Assembly (NCBI GenBank): GCA_018266055.1 | Contig: JAFDYT010000017.1 | Span: forward strand, 1 to 64,000 | From: Bacteroidota bacterium | GTDB taxonomy: Bacteria > Bacteroidota > Bacteroidia > Cytophagales > Cyclobacteriaceae | Reading direction: 5' to 3' | Length of the DNA: 64,000 nt | Shown: in pieces, positions 7,992 to 16,103 of the stretch | Numbering within the stretch: position 1 is the stretch's first letter | Layout: every line of letters starts with the position of its first letter | Position numbers and translations under genes: made by a program | The notes under the pieces: generated by a model | The model's database searches: none | What the model saw: the letters and a program-made list of their open reading frames with translations, nothing else | Told to the model about the DNA's origin: nothing

Positions 7992-9551
7992 TCACTTCAA
8001 AAACTTCTCCGGGTTTTTCAAGAAGGATTCCTTACAGATAGCCGAGCAGAAGCCATACACTTTTCCGTTATAGCGTGTGGTGTCTGCATGCTCTCCGCCG
8101 ACGTTCATGTGGCACACCGGATCAACGTCTGAATCCAACACGACGGCGGCAGCAGCCGGTTTCTTCGGTGACGAACGTAGTGTGGCTCCGCTTAACATCT
8201 TCGAAAGCAGTTCCACCGTCTTCTTGTCTGACTTCGCCGGTGTGCCGGCATCAAACGGTGGGTTGGGATGATAGCCAATCCGTAGCTGAATCGCTTTGGC
8301 TACCGTCTCTCCTTCCAGTTCTTTCACCACAAACAACGCCAGGTCGATGCCTGCGGAAACGCCGGCGCCTGTAATGTATTTACCATCGCGCGTATAACGC
8401 TCGCCGGAATACGTTGCACCAAACTGATCGAGCATCGGACCCACATACCAATGCGACGTAGCCCGACGGCCTTTCAGAAAACCCGCTTCGCCAAGCAACA
8501 CCGACCCGGTACACACGCTGGTGGTGAAGCGTGTGGTCGCATCCATTTGTCTTACCCACTTCATCAATACGGTATCGTCCAGAATTTTGAACGTAGTCGA
8601 TCCGCCGGGCACAAAAAACACGTCGGCTGCAGCAACGTCGCTCAACGCATAAGGTGTTTCCAGCGACTGAATAAAATCCGACTTCACGATTCCTTTTTCG
8701 CGGGCTATGAATTTCATTTCATACCCAAGGCTTTCCAACTCGCGAAACACCTGATACGGTCCGGTCACATCAAGCATGGTAAACCCCGGATACAAATACA
8801 TGGCAATTGTTTTCTTTGGAATATCGGTAGTTTTCCTTTCACCAAGCCTGCCGGTCAATGTCTTCACCGACGAGTCGGCCTGTTCGTAAAAACCAGCATG
8901 CACTGGCGCCTGCGGATCGTAGGCAATGAAAAGCTGAGTAGTCTTGGACAGGTCTGCATCAGCGATATCGCGGATCAATCCCAACACCATATCAATGGAA
9001 GCGGAAGCACCCATGCCAGAATAGTACTTGCCGTCGTGCAGGTAATCGGTGCTTACATAGGTTACGCCTAACTTCTCCAGGCGTTCTTTGTCGTACCCGT
9101 TGGCGGTGGCTTTCTTTCCCTGTAGTACGCCGGTGGACGCCAGCAACACCGTACCGGAACCAAGGGTAAGGGTATAGTCACTTTGTTGATCGATGGTTTT
9201 TATCCACTTCATCGTAGCTTGATCTCGCAAAATATCTTCTGTCTTTTCACCGCCCGGAATGATCAGTATGTCGGCATGAGTTACGTCGGCAAAGTCATAG
9301 TCCGCCTGAAGTGATTGCATGTAGCTGGAGTTGACGCGCCCCTTTTGTTTGGCTACAAACTTGATGGTATAGTTCCTGAGCATCAGACCGCTCGCCGTTT
9401 GATATGCGCCCACGGCTTCGAGCATAGTGAAGTTGTCGTACAACAAAATGGCTATGGTTTTTTCGGTGACGCGATAGTACGCATAAAAAGAGCCGACGCC
9501 GATGGCGATCACAATGCCAACGGCAAGAAGAATGATTTTTAGTTTTTTCAT
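7992..9551 (-). CDS. Membrane-anchored tandem DJ-1/PfpI protein with C-terminal YHS domain
   Basis: The protein has 519 residues. A transmembrane anchor or uncleaved signal lies at about 5-27. Two DJ-1/PfpI (glutamine amidotransferase-like) domains follow, at about 32-215 and 247-430. The second keeps the nucleophile elbow 'SVCTGSVLL' with Cys347 and the following 'ATSHWY' His. In the first, the aligned positions read 'TLGSGTVLL', with Gly131 in place of Cys, and 'ATANGY', with the His lost, so that domain should be inactive. A Pro/Ala-rich linker leads to a YHS domain (about 475-519, 'DPVCHMNV' and 'GFCSAICKESFLKNP'), which in other proteins binds metal, often copper. The family includes isonitrile hydratase-like enzymes; the reaction here is unknown. 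The gene follows the small ORF and LytTR regulator on the same strand. Confidence 0.85.
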   Translation of the reverse strand: MKKLKIILLAVGIVIAIGVGSFYAYYRVTEKTIAILLYDNFTMLEAVGAYQTASGLMLRNYTIKFVAKQKGRVNSSYMQSLQADYDFADVTHADILIIPGGEKTEDILRDQATMKWIKTIDQQSDYTLTLGSGTVLLASTGVLQGKKATANGYDKERLEKLGVTYVSTDYLHDGKYYSGMGASASIDMVLGLIRDIADADLSKTTQLFIAYDPQAPVHAGFYEQADSSVKTLTGRLGERKTTDIPKKTIAMYLYPGFTMLDVTGPYQVFRELESLGYEMKFIAREKGIVKSDFIQSLETPYALSDVAAADVFFVPGGSTTFKILDDTVLMKWVRQMDATTRFTTSVCTGSVLLGEAGFLKGRRATSHWYVGPMLDQFGATYSGERYTRDGKYITGAGVSAGIDLALFVVKELEGETVAKAIQLRIGYHPNPPFDAGTPAKSDKKTVELLSKMLSGATLRSSPKKPAAAAVVLDSDVDPVCHMNVGGEHADTTRYNGKVYGFCSAICKESFLKNPEKFLK

Positions 9552-9656
9552 AAAATAATAAGTGAAGGCTATGCAGCCTGAGTAAGGTTGATGTGTTGAA
9601 ATAGAATACCGGATCAGACGGAGCGTCTGTTGATCTGCGAAGGAGTTACGCGCAGG

Positions 9657-10034
9657 TTAGGCGTGCGAAGGAGGGTGAAAAATGGAATTGGGACAGGAAT
9701 GCAACGTAGGCGAAGCACCGGGGATACCCTGACGAATATTTGCTATCCATAAAGGAGCAGTAAGAATGGGAACCGGGTGCTGATAAAACAAGGTAATCTC
9801 GTCGGTGTGAACTATTGTCACCGGCGATTCAGTTGAATCCTCCTGTTGAAAGGAAAGTGCGGTGGAGAAATCATTGGTGCTGCTACAGGTGGTCACGGGG
9901 ATCTCCTTGATGACACCGAAGAAAAAGGCAATCTGATTTCTGTTTTCGATAAGGTGCGCGATCAATCCAAGTCGGGCCGCACAGTGCAACACCAGGCCGC
10001 TGACGATGATGACCGAAACAATTCCTTTTCGCAT
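9657..10034 (-). CDS. Small secreted or membrane protein of unknown function
   Basis: The protein has 125 residues with a hydrophobic N-terminus ('MRKGIVSVIIVSGLVLHCAARLGL') that is a signal or anchor. The following 'LIAHLIENRNQIAFFFGVIKE' resembles the start of a small Bacteroidota family found near metal-related TonB systems, whose members carry a Cys/His cluster; here only a lone Cys remains in 'VTTCSS', so the link is tentative. The C-terminus is Pro/His-rich ('HSCPNSIFHPPSHA'). It lies between the LytTR gene (36-base gap) and the PfpI-YHS gene (105-base gap) on one strand, so an operon is possible, although it also has its own promoter box. No function can be assigned. Confidence 0.6.
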   Translation of the reverse strand: MRKGIVSVIIVSGLVLHCAARLGLIAHLIENRNQIAFFFGVIKEIPVTTCSSTNDFSTALSFQQEDSTESPVTIVHTDEITLFYQHPVPILTAPLWIANIRQGIPGASPTLHSCPNSIFHPPSHA

Positions 10035-10039
10035 AACGA

Positions 10040-10047
10040 CAAAGATA
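10040..10047 (-). promoter_or_regulatory. -7 promoter box directly before the small secreted protein
   Basis: On the minus strand TATCTTTG matches TAnnTTTG exactly and ends 5 nt before the ATG at 10034, so transcription would begin at or very near the start codon. No clear -33 element is seen. Confidence 0.45.
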
Positions 10048-10070
10048 ATAATACGGGGGTATGAATGGTA

Positions 10071-10946
10071 CTAGTGGAGAGCTGAACTATTCCCAGAAGA
10101 TAACGATGCCTTTATCTTCTTCAGGCGGTCGCGGGAAATAATGAATTCTTTACCACCGATGAGGCGAAGTACAAACTTATCGTTTTCCCAAAAGGAATAA
10201 TTGTTAAAATACCTGAGGTTAACAATCACCGAGCGATTGGCACGCACAAACGTCTCTTCCATCAGCATGCTTTCCAACTCAGAAAGGGTATGCGAAACAC
10301 GATAGGTATTACTCTCCGTCGTGGCCAGTACTTTCCTTTCCTTTCTTTCAAAGTAACGGATTGACTCCAGTGGCACCCAGGCTTTTCCTGATGAATCTGC
10401 AACTTCAAGAGTAGTGCACTTTTGAGGTGTGGCGGATGCAGCTTGTCGGCCGTAATAAACGTCTAGCACCACCAGCAAAACACCACCCAAAGTAAGTGGC
10501 GTGAGGTAAATAAGATAGAGTCGAAGACTGTAAAAGTAATCGTGCCAATAGTCGGGCGACTCACCCTGAACCCAGTGAAGCAGGTACCGTGCAGTTTGCG
10601 TGAAAGGATTGATGACAAAAAAGGCCATCGCAAAGAGTGGCAGGAAACGCACCAGGTAGTGAACAAATTGCCTTAACCCTAAGGGGTAATGCTGAAGACC
10701 TAAAGCCTTACGGTAGTGAGTAACCAGCCAGGCCAGAATAAAAAAGGTAATTAACTCCACAACAAACTGATCCAACACTACAAAGCGGATGAGGTTACTC
10801 CAGGAGAATCCAGGGCTGGTCAGCCAGTTCATGTTGGCCGGAGTAAAGTACGACACCAAAAGGAAAAACAATACCACGACGGCCGTGACAACCGGAACAA
10901 ATTCCCACCTCCGTTGGGGCCATATTGAAGCTATTCTCAAATCCAC
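10071..10946 (-). CDS. Membrane-bound LytTR-family transcriptional regulator
   Basis: From the proposed GTG start the protein has 291 residues. Four membrane helices fill the first 185 residues, for instance 'FVPVVTAVVVLFFLLVSYF', 'LITFFILAWLVTHY' and 'LYLIYLTPLTLGGVLLVVL'. The last 100 residues are a LytTR DNA-binding domain: 'VPLESIRYFERKERKVLATTE', 'YRVSHTLSELESML', 'FVRANRSVIVNLRYFNNY' and 'KEFIISRDRLKKIKASL'. It lacks a receiver domain, so it probably senses through the membrane part. In-frame ATGs at 11012 and 11051 exist but would overlap the divergent gene at 11051. The GTG at 10946, 5 nt after a TAACTTTG box, was preferred. Likely targets are the divergent TraB/CPBP pair or its own downstream genes (inference). 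Confidence 0.85.
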   Translation of the reverse strand: MDLRIASIWPQRRWEFVPVVTAVVVLFFLLVSYFTPANMNWLTSPGFSWSNLIRFVVLDQFVVELITFFILAWLVTHYRKALGLQHYPLGLRQFVHYLVRFLPLFAMAFFVINPFTQTARYLLHWVQGESPDYWHDYFYSLRLYLIYLTPLTLGGVLLVVLDVYYGRQAASATPQKCTTLEVADSSGKAWVPLESIRYFERKERKVLATTESNTYRVSHTLSELESMLMEETFVRANRSVIVNLRYFNNYSFWENDKFVLRLIGGKEFIISRDRLKKIKASLSSGNSSALH

Positions 10947-10951
10947 AGCGA

Positions 10952-10959
10952 CAAAGTTA
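10952..10959 (-). promoter_or_regulatory. -7 promoter box for the LytTR gene
   Basis: On the minus strand TAACTTTG matches TAnnTTTG and ends 5 nt before the GTG at 10946. It would lie inside the coding region if translation began at either upstream ATG, so box and start choice support each other but are not independent proof. Confidence 0.4.
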
Positions 10960-11050
10960 TCGGATTTCAGACATAAAAGGTAGGGTTTCGCGCCTGAAGC
11001 AATCCATTCCATCACGCAGCCTGCTATTGTTGCAATCCAAATTAAAAACA

Positions 11051-12025
11051 ATGAAAAAGATCGCTTTGCTTCTTGGCATACTCTTTACCCTTCCTGCTTT
11101 GGCACAGTCTCCGGTCACGGTAGTACTGGTAGGCACTATTCATCAATTTCAAGACTCGCTGCTGATCCGGCAAAACCTTACGGCACATCTGACGCGGATG
11201 ATGGCCTATGCGCCACAGCAAATATTCATTGAAGCCATCCCTCCTTCGGATTCATTAGGCCAGTCGCTTATTTATGGTTCGGCAATGCGAGTGGCCCGAC
11301 AACTGCCGAAAGGTGCTGCGCAATTGCACACCCTCGACAGTCTTTGCGCTCTGCTGGATAACACAACCGACAGTGTAAGACTACGGTATATCCATCAAAC
11401 GATTGGAAACGAATATTACCGGCAGCATGATTTCTGGAATGCCTATTACCACTGGTTTAGCCTGGCCGGCAAAGGCCAAGCGGACACAAACCCGCTCTTT
11501 GATTCGCTGCAACGAAGTTCCTTTCGCTACCAAAAGCATACGGAGTTTGGCAATCTGGTTTTCCCGTTGGCAAGTCAGCTAAGAATGTGCCATCTGGTCA
11601 ACTTCGATGAACGGACTGACGATGCTGCGTTTCAGCGACTCGGCAAACACGTGATGAAACGACTGATCATTAACCTTAAATTATTTAAAGCACTGAAGAC
11701 CTTACGCCACCTGCGGCAACAACTTACCACCGCGGAGCGCGCAGGCCGGTTGCTGGAAGAGATCAACGGAGATTCCTTTCAACGTCAAGTGGTGGAAATC
11801 ATCGATCACGTCGATCAGCAGTGGGTGAAGACAAGAAAGGCTACACTAACCCGGCAACTCTGGGAGAAACGAAACCAAAGGATGGCCGAAAGGATAAGCA
11901 CGGCTATTCAGCAGCGTCCATCCAGCCGCGTCATGGTCTTTGTCGGCGCGGCCCATGTAGAGTACCTGCGCAGCGCGCTTGCAAAAAACAAAACACTGAA
12001 TGTAAAACTCTATCGCGAACTATGA
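11051..12025 (+). CDS. Secreted TraB/TIKI-like (DUF5694-type) protein
   Basis: The protein has 324 residues with a signal peptide (MKKIALLLGILFTLPALAQS). Two hallmarks of the TraB/TIKI/ChaN-like superfamily are visible: 'VLVGTIHQF' (GTIH at 28-31) and a C-terminal 'VFVGAAHVEYL', with an acidic 'IFIEAIP' between them. In that superfamily the Gly-x-x-His and Glu residues form a putative metalloprotease or hydrolase site. The middle is helical and basic ('LIINLKLFKALKTLRHLRQQL'). The ATG at 11051 was chosen for the signal peptide, as longer versions overlap the divergent LytTR gene. Its last four bases overlap the next start (ATGA), so the two proteins are made together. It is probably periplasmic; the substrate is unknown. 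Confidence 0.75.
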   Translation: MKKIALLLGILFTLPALAQSPVTVVLVGTIHQFQDSLLIRQNLTAHLTRMMAYAPQQIFIEAIPPSDSLGQSLIYGSAMRVARQLPKGAAQLHTLDSLCALLDNTTDSVRLRYIHQTIGNEYYRQHDFWNAYYHWFSLAGKGQADTNPLFDSLQRSSFRYQKHTEFGNLVFPLASQLRMCHLVNFDERTDDAAFQRLGKHVMKRLIINLKLFKALKTLRHLRQQLTTAERAGRLLEEINGDSFQRQVVEIIDHVDQQWVKTRKATLTRQLWEKRNQRMAERISTAIQQRPSSRVMVFVGAAHVEYLRSALAKNKTLNVKLYREL

Positions 12026-12777
12026 GCTACTACCTTGTTTTATCCATCAGCTACCTGACTGCCATACCGCTCGGCTGGATGGCGATGATGAAGATGTATC
12101 CTTCTATTGCTTCCGAAAGCGCGACGCGTGCAGCGCCTTCATACAAGCGTTTATTTGTAATGATAGCGTGTATCGTAGCCGTCATAGCCATCGGGCAGCT
12201 CTATGTGTATGGTTTTCTGATGCCGGAGATCACGGCAGGAAGTATTCGCATCGGCGAAAGCATAAACCAGGTGTTGATCTACTCGCCATTTTTGATTTAT
12301 GCGCTGCTGGAATATTGTCGGGGCAGCGAGATCTGGGTGCCAAAGCAGCATTGGAAACAAAGCCTGATGATGGGCACCTTGTTGAGCTTCGTGGCAATGA
12401 TTGTGTTCTGGTTCCTCACCCGGCACCACAGTTTCCTGACTATTGTTCACAATGCCTACCATGTCAAAAACACGCATCATGCAGTACAGATTTTTCTGGA
12501 AGATCTCTCCATTGCGCTGCTGGTATCGCAACTCACACTTGCCGTCATGCCTCGCCATGTGATTTCAGGCACGCTGCTAGTGGCGCTGGCTTTTGCATTT
12601 GCTCACTTGCCGGGCAACCTGCATGCTGCTCCTTTAATGACGTTAATTATTGAACGATTGTGTGATGCTGCACTTGTCTTTGGTGTTGTTCAGGCCCTTC
12701 GCCAGACGCGCGATTTTCTTTGGTTATTTCCCATCCACTTCGCCATGGACATGATGCAGTTTTATGGAGGAAGCTGA
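12022..12777 (+). CDS. Polytopic membrane protein, CPBP (Abi/Rce1)-like
   Basis: The protein has 251 residues with seven or eight hydrophobic helices. Three spaced motifs resemble the CPBP intramembrane metalloprotease family: 'FLEDLSIALL' (Glu160-Asp161 in place of the usual EExxxR), 'FAFAHLP' (Phe191 and His195, the FxxxH motif) and 'HFAMDM' (His239 and Asp243, the HxxxN/D motif). In active members the Glu and the two His residues bind the metal; here the second Glu is Asp and the Arg is missing, so activity is uncertain. It starts at 12022, overlapping the preceding stop by four bases, which indicates translational coupling with the TraB-like protein. Together they look like a secreted and membrane hydrolase pair. 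Confidence 0.7.
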   Translation: MSYYLVLSISYLTAIPLGWMAMMKMYPSIASESATRAAPSYKRLFVMIACIVAVIAIGQLYVYGFLMPEITAGSIRIGESINQVLIYSPFLIYALLEYCRGSEIWVPKQHWKQSLMMGTLLSFVAMIVFWFLTRHHSFLTIVHNAYHVKNTHHAVQIFLEDLSIALLVSQLTLAVMPRHVISGTLLVALAFAFAHLPGNLHAAPLMTLIIERLCDAALVFGVVQALRQTRDFLWLFPIHFAMDMMQFYGGS

Positions 12778-12846
12778 AGACGTTATCCTCAGTCATCAAT
12801 CAATTTTCAATAGACCGTAAATCATCAATAGACTAATAAAGAGCCG

Positions 12847-12862
12847 ACCCGAAGAGTCGGGT
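12847..12862. terminator. Weak hairpin between convergent genes
   Basis: ACCCGA at 12847-12852 pairs with TCGGGT at 12857-12862 around AGAG. There is no T-run on either side. Its place between the converging CPBP-like and NTF2-like genes suggests a terminator, but the evidence is thin. Confidence 0.3.
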
Positions 12863-12901
12863 TCACTCAAACCACTTGGCACGCTGCGAAAGCCTTCACT
12901 C

Positions 12902-13249
12902 CTATTCCGTATAGTGCGCGATGATTTTGTTTACTTTTCCCTGCTCGTTGAAAAACATGACTTCGATGGATCGTTTGTTCATCACCGACTTATAATACAA
13001 GGCTACTGAATTAACACCGGCTGTCACGTCAAGCAATTCAAACTTTAGGTCGGGTAATTTTGCCAAAGCCTTCCGCCAGTAGTCGGCTACATGTTCTTTG
13101 CCTTTCAGCGATCCACTGTCTACACCCAGGGCAATCTTTATCATGGGAGTCGTGATCTCCACATCGTCGGCATAATGCGACATAATGTCGTCAAGGTTGT
13201 GCGAGTTCCATGAGGTGATCCAGGCTTCGGCAAATTGTTGTGTGTTCAT
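12902..13249 (-). CDS. SnoaL/NTF2-like domain protein
   Basis: The protein has 115 residues, starting at the ATG at 13249 (MNTQQFAEAW). It fits a single NTF2-like fold: an N-terminal helix with 'AWITSWNSHNLDDIMSHYADDVEITTP', a central 'GKEHVADYWRKAL' helix, then beta strands 'LKFELLDVTAGVNSVALYYKSVMNKRSIEVMFFNEQGKVNKIIAHY'. The 'W..HD/N.D.I...YADDVE' pattern is typical of SnoaL-like proteins, which include isomerases, hydrolases and binding proteins. Which of these it is cannot be told. It is a single gene, convergent with the CPBP-like gene. A 16-residue N-terminal extension is possible but not supported. Confidence 0.8.
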   Translation of the reverse strand: MNTQQFAEAWITSWNSHNLDDIMSHYADDVEITTPMIKIALGVDSGSLKGKEHVADYWRKALAKLPDLKFELLDVTAGVNSVALYYKSVMNKRSIEVMFFNEQGKVNKIIAHYTE

Positions 13250-13390
13250 TCTTATCCGTTTTGAAATGCTTCTGCAAGTATCTAAAAAAAGTAGCATATC
13301 TTCAGGAGGTTTCCTGCGAATTGCTGTTGGTTATCCCGCACACGTTATTCACTACTTCACCATATTCAACTGAAAAAGAAAAGTGTTACC

Positions 13391-13786
13391 TTGCTGCGCA
13401 AGCAACAGCCTTTGAAAAGCGCCCGGATACTTCTTGGAATATTCCTTTTGTCGGTGTCATTCGTTCACTTGATTACGCTTGGCCATAGTTTGTTACACCG
13501 CGTCAACAATCCGCTGCACTACCACAGCACACACGACAGCCGCTCGTTCAAAAGTCACTCGCTCGCCGACCACCATTTCCCGAAAATGAAGTTTGCGTAT
13601 GAGATGAATGAACCCTCACCGGGCCCAAATTTTATTGCCATTGCGTTTGGCTTGTGTCAGCCACTGGCCGAGTATTCCTTCAAAAACAGTTTTCAATCGC
13701 TCACACCGTGCACCGAAGTAGTGGAGCATTCCTACTTCGTTTATTCTGCACCTCCCACTCCGCCACCTTCCGTACTCTTTTCCTGA
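13391..13786 (+). CDS. Small His-rich membrane or periplasmic protein
   Basis: The protein has 131 residues from a TTG at 13391; the frame stays open for a few codons upstream, so the true start may be another rare codon nearby. A hydrophobic anchor ('ILLGIFLLSVSFVHLITL') is followed by a His-rich stretch ('HSLLHRVNNPLHYHSTHD', 'SHSLADHHFPKMKF') and a Pro-rich tail ('SAPPTPPPSVLFS'). The clustered His residues suggest metal binding (inference). The gene lies 58 bases upstream of a TonB receptor whose plug is itself His-rich, so the two probably act together, with this protein on the periplasmic side. I do not recognise a named family. Confidence 0.6.
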   Translation: MLRKQQPLKSARILLGIFLLSVSFVHLITLGHSLLHRVNNPLHYHSTHDSRSFKSHSLADHHFPKMKFAYEMNEPSPGPNFIAIAFGLCQPLAEYSFKNSFQSLTPCTEVVEHSYFVYSAPPTPPPSVLFS

Positions 13787-13844
13787 TTCAGCATTTCCCT
13801 CGTTCACACTGAACAGGCCAACGCCTGTTTACTTCATGCTATTT

Positions 13845-16082
13845 ATGAAAAGATACGCTACACTATATATTGTATTCACTCTGTTCGCAGTTAGCCACTG
13901 CTTTGCTCAACGCAGCCTGCAAGGCACTGTGGTTGACGAGCACCATATACCGCTCGCCGGTGCCACTATTATTATTAAAGAGACCGGTGCCGGACAAATC
14001 AGCGACGCATCCGGTAAGTTTCGCTTTATGCCTTTGCCCAAGGGCGTGTATCACGTCGAAGTATCGTTTATCGGATATGAAACCTATAAGACAGAGGTGG
14101 ATATCACGGACACTACTACGCCTCTTGTCATTGCTCTTACGCCGGGTGCCGTACAGCTGTTGGACGTGGTGGTCACCACCGCGCCAGATCGTCCCATCAA
14201 TACACTCTCGCAAGTCGATATCAAACTCAGGCCCATCAACACTTCACAGGATGTGCTGCGCATGGTGCCCGGCCTTTTCATCGCACAACATGCCGGTGGC
14301 GGCAAAGCCGAGCAGATCTTTCTTCGTGGCTTTGATTGCGACCACGGCACCGACATCAATGTAGAAGTAGATGGCATTCCGGTGAACATGATCACTCACG
14401 CCCACGGACAAGGATATGCCGACCTTCATTTTCTAATGCCTGAAATGATTCACCAGGTTGATTTTGACAAGGGTCCTTACTTTGCCAACAAGGGCGACCT
14501 CAACACGGCGGGTTATGTAGCCTTTCAAACGAAAAGCAAACTTGACCGCAACTTTGCCAAACTGGAAGGAGGCTCGTTCAACACCGGCCGAATCGCCGCG
14601 GGCCTTACCGTATTGGAATCTAAAAAATCAAATGCATTTGTTGCCGCTGAGTTCTTCCGTTCGGATGGCTTCTTTGTGAACAATCAGGATTTCACCCGCT
14701 TCAATCTTCACTCGCGATATAATGCGGCACTCTCCGCGAATACTGCGCTTTCCGCCGCCTTCACTGCCTTCTCAAGCGCGTGGAATGCCAGCGGACAAAT
14801 ACCCGACCGCGCCGTGGATGAAGGAATCATCACGCGCTTTGGATCTATTGACCCGACAGAAGGAGGAAACACCAGTCGATACAACGCCTACATAAAACTG
14901 ACTCGCACACTAGCCAACGGCGCCACGTGGGACAATCAGCTTTTCGCCGTGCGTTACAACTTCAATCTGTTCTCCAACTTTACCTTATATCTGCACGACC
15001 CCGTCAACGGAGATCAGATCAATCAGAAAGACAACCGCTGGGTGTATGGGTATAAGTCGCGGTATCAGAAAACATCCATTCTATTTAATAAAGTGCTGAA
15101 GACCGACCTTGGCGCGGGAATGCGTTATGACGACATTGGCACCATTGCGCTGGAACATACCGTGAAGCGCACGTTTCTCAATCACGTGCAGTCGGGCGCG
15201 GCCCGGGAACTAAACCTTAACGCGTACGCCAGCGAAACGCTATTCCTCACCGACAAGTTTTCTGTAAACGCAGCGCTGCGGCTGGATTACTTTACCTTCT
15301 TCTACCACAACAACCTTACCGCCGTGCAGTCGGCAACAGTGGAAAAAGCAATCGTCAATCCGAAGCTAAACTTTACGTACCAGGTCAATCCGCGGCTGAG
15401 TTTGTTTGTGCGTACCGGCACCGGCTTTCACTCCAACGATGCTCGAGTGGTGGTAGCCCAAAACGGCAAAGACATTTTGCCTCGCGCTTACGGAATGGAT
15501 ATCGGCGGAGAAATAAAAGTCACCCCAAGATTACTGGTGCATGCAGCGGTGTGGCGGCTCGACCTTGATCAGGAGTTTGTGTACTCCGGCGATGAAGGCG
15601 TGGTAGAACCCAGCGGCAAAACAACACGACAAGGTCTAGATCTATCGGTGCGCTATCAGATCATGCCGTGGCTCTTTGCCGACCTTGATGCGAACGTCAC
15701 CAAGCCGCGCGCCGTAGGTTTGCCCGAAGGACAGAACTATATCCCGCTGGCGCCCGTGAGTACCAGCGTGGCCGGTCTGACGATCCGCCGTGCAAATGGA
15801 TTGAACGGAAGTCTTCGCTACCGGTACATAGGCGACAGACCCGCCAATCAAGACAACACGCTGGTGGCGAAAGGATATTTCATCACCGATGCAATGATCG
15901 CTTTCACACGAAAAACATGGGAGGCCGGAATGTCGGTAGAGAATGTATTTAACTCCTTGTGGAAGGAAGCGCAGTTTGACACCGTGTCGCGGTTGAAAAA
16001 CGAAACCGCACCAGTGGATGAAATACACTTTACGCCAGGCACACCTTTTTCATTGAAAGTGAGGCTCACAAGATACTTTTGA
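13845..16082 (+). CDS. TonB-dependent outer membrane receptor with His-rich plug
   Basis: The protein has 745 residues, with an alternative start at 13836. The signal peptide ends near 'SHCFAQ', then a carboxypeptidase-like domain ('LQGTVVDEHHIPLAGATI'), a plug with 'QDVLRMVPGLFIAQHAGGG' and 'IFLRGFDCDHGTDINVEVDG', and a barrel ending 'FSLKVRLTRYF'. The plug segment 'GFDCDHGTDINVEVDGIPVN' and the nearby 'ITHAHGQGYADLHFL' carry an unusual number of His and Asp residues. With the His-rich small protein just upstream, this points to uptake of a metal or metal complex (inference, not shown). A 7-bp-stem hairpin (AACAGGC/GCCTGTT, 13812-13829) ends 15 nt before this start and could affect expression. 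There is no SusD partner. Confidence 0.9.
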   Translation: MKRYATLYIVFTLFAVSHCFAQRSLQGTVVDEHHIPLAGATIIIKETGAGQISDASGKFRFMPLPKGVYHVEVSFIGYETYKTEVDITDTTTPLVIALTPGAVQLLDVVVTTAPDRPINTLSQVDIKLRPINTSQDVLRMVPGLFIAQHAGGGKAEQIFLRGFDCDHGTDINVEVDGIPVNMITHAHGQGYADLHFLMPEMIHQVDFDKGPYFANKGDLNTAGYVAFQTKSKLDRNFAKLEGGSFNTGRIAAGLTVLESKKSNAFVAAEFFRSDGFFVNNQDFTRFNLHSRYNAALSANTALSAAFTAFSSAWNASGQIPDRAVDEGIITRFGSIDPTEGGNTSRYNAYIKLTRTLANGATWDNQLFAVRYNFNLFSNFTLYLHDPVNGDQINQKDNRWVYGYKSRYQKTSILFNKVLKTDLGAGMRYDDIGTIALEHTVKRTFLNHVQSGAARELNLNAYASETLFLTDKFSVNAALRLDYFTFFYHNNLTAVQSATVEKAIVNPKLNFTYQVNPRLSLFVRTGTGFHSNDARVVVAQNGKDILPRAYGMDIGGEIKVTPRLLVHAAVWRLDLDQEFVYSGDEGVVEPSGKTTRQGLDLSVRYQIMPWLFADLDANVTKPRAVGLPEGQNYIPLAPVSTSVAGLTIRRANGLNGSLRYRYIGDRPANQDNTLVAKGYFITDAMIAFTRKTWEAGMSVENVFNSLWKEAQFDTVSRLKNETAPVDEIHFTPGTPFSLKVRLTRYF

Positions 16083-16103
16083 ATCGTCTGTTTGTGGGTG
16101 CTG

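Noticed and set aside
8451-9071. Long open frame on the plus strand (206 codons) inside the PfpI-YHS gene
   Set aside because: It is antisense to a clearly recognisable protein, and its translation is rich in His, Arg and Cys without domain features.
7992-9551. Annotation as an intracellular PfpI protease
   Set aside because: The N-terminal membrane segment, the duplicated domain and the YHS tail do not fit that family, and the sequence is nearer the isonitrile hydratase-like branch.
9612-9635. Inverted repeat between the small secreted protein and the PfpI-YHS gene (CAGACG/CGTCTG)
   Set aside because: It has no T-run on either strand, and its position gives no clear role.
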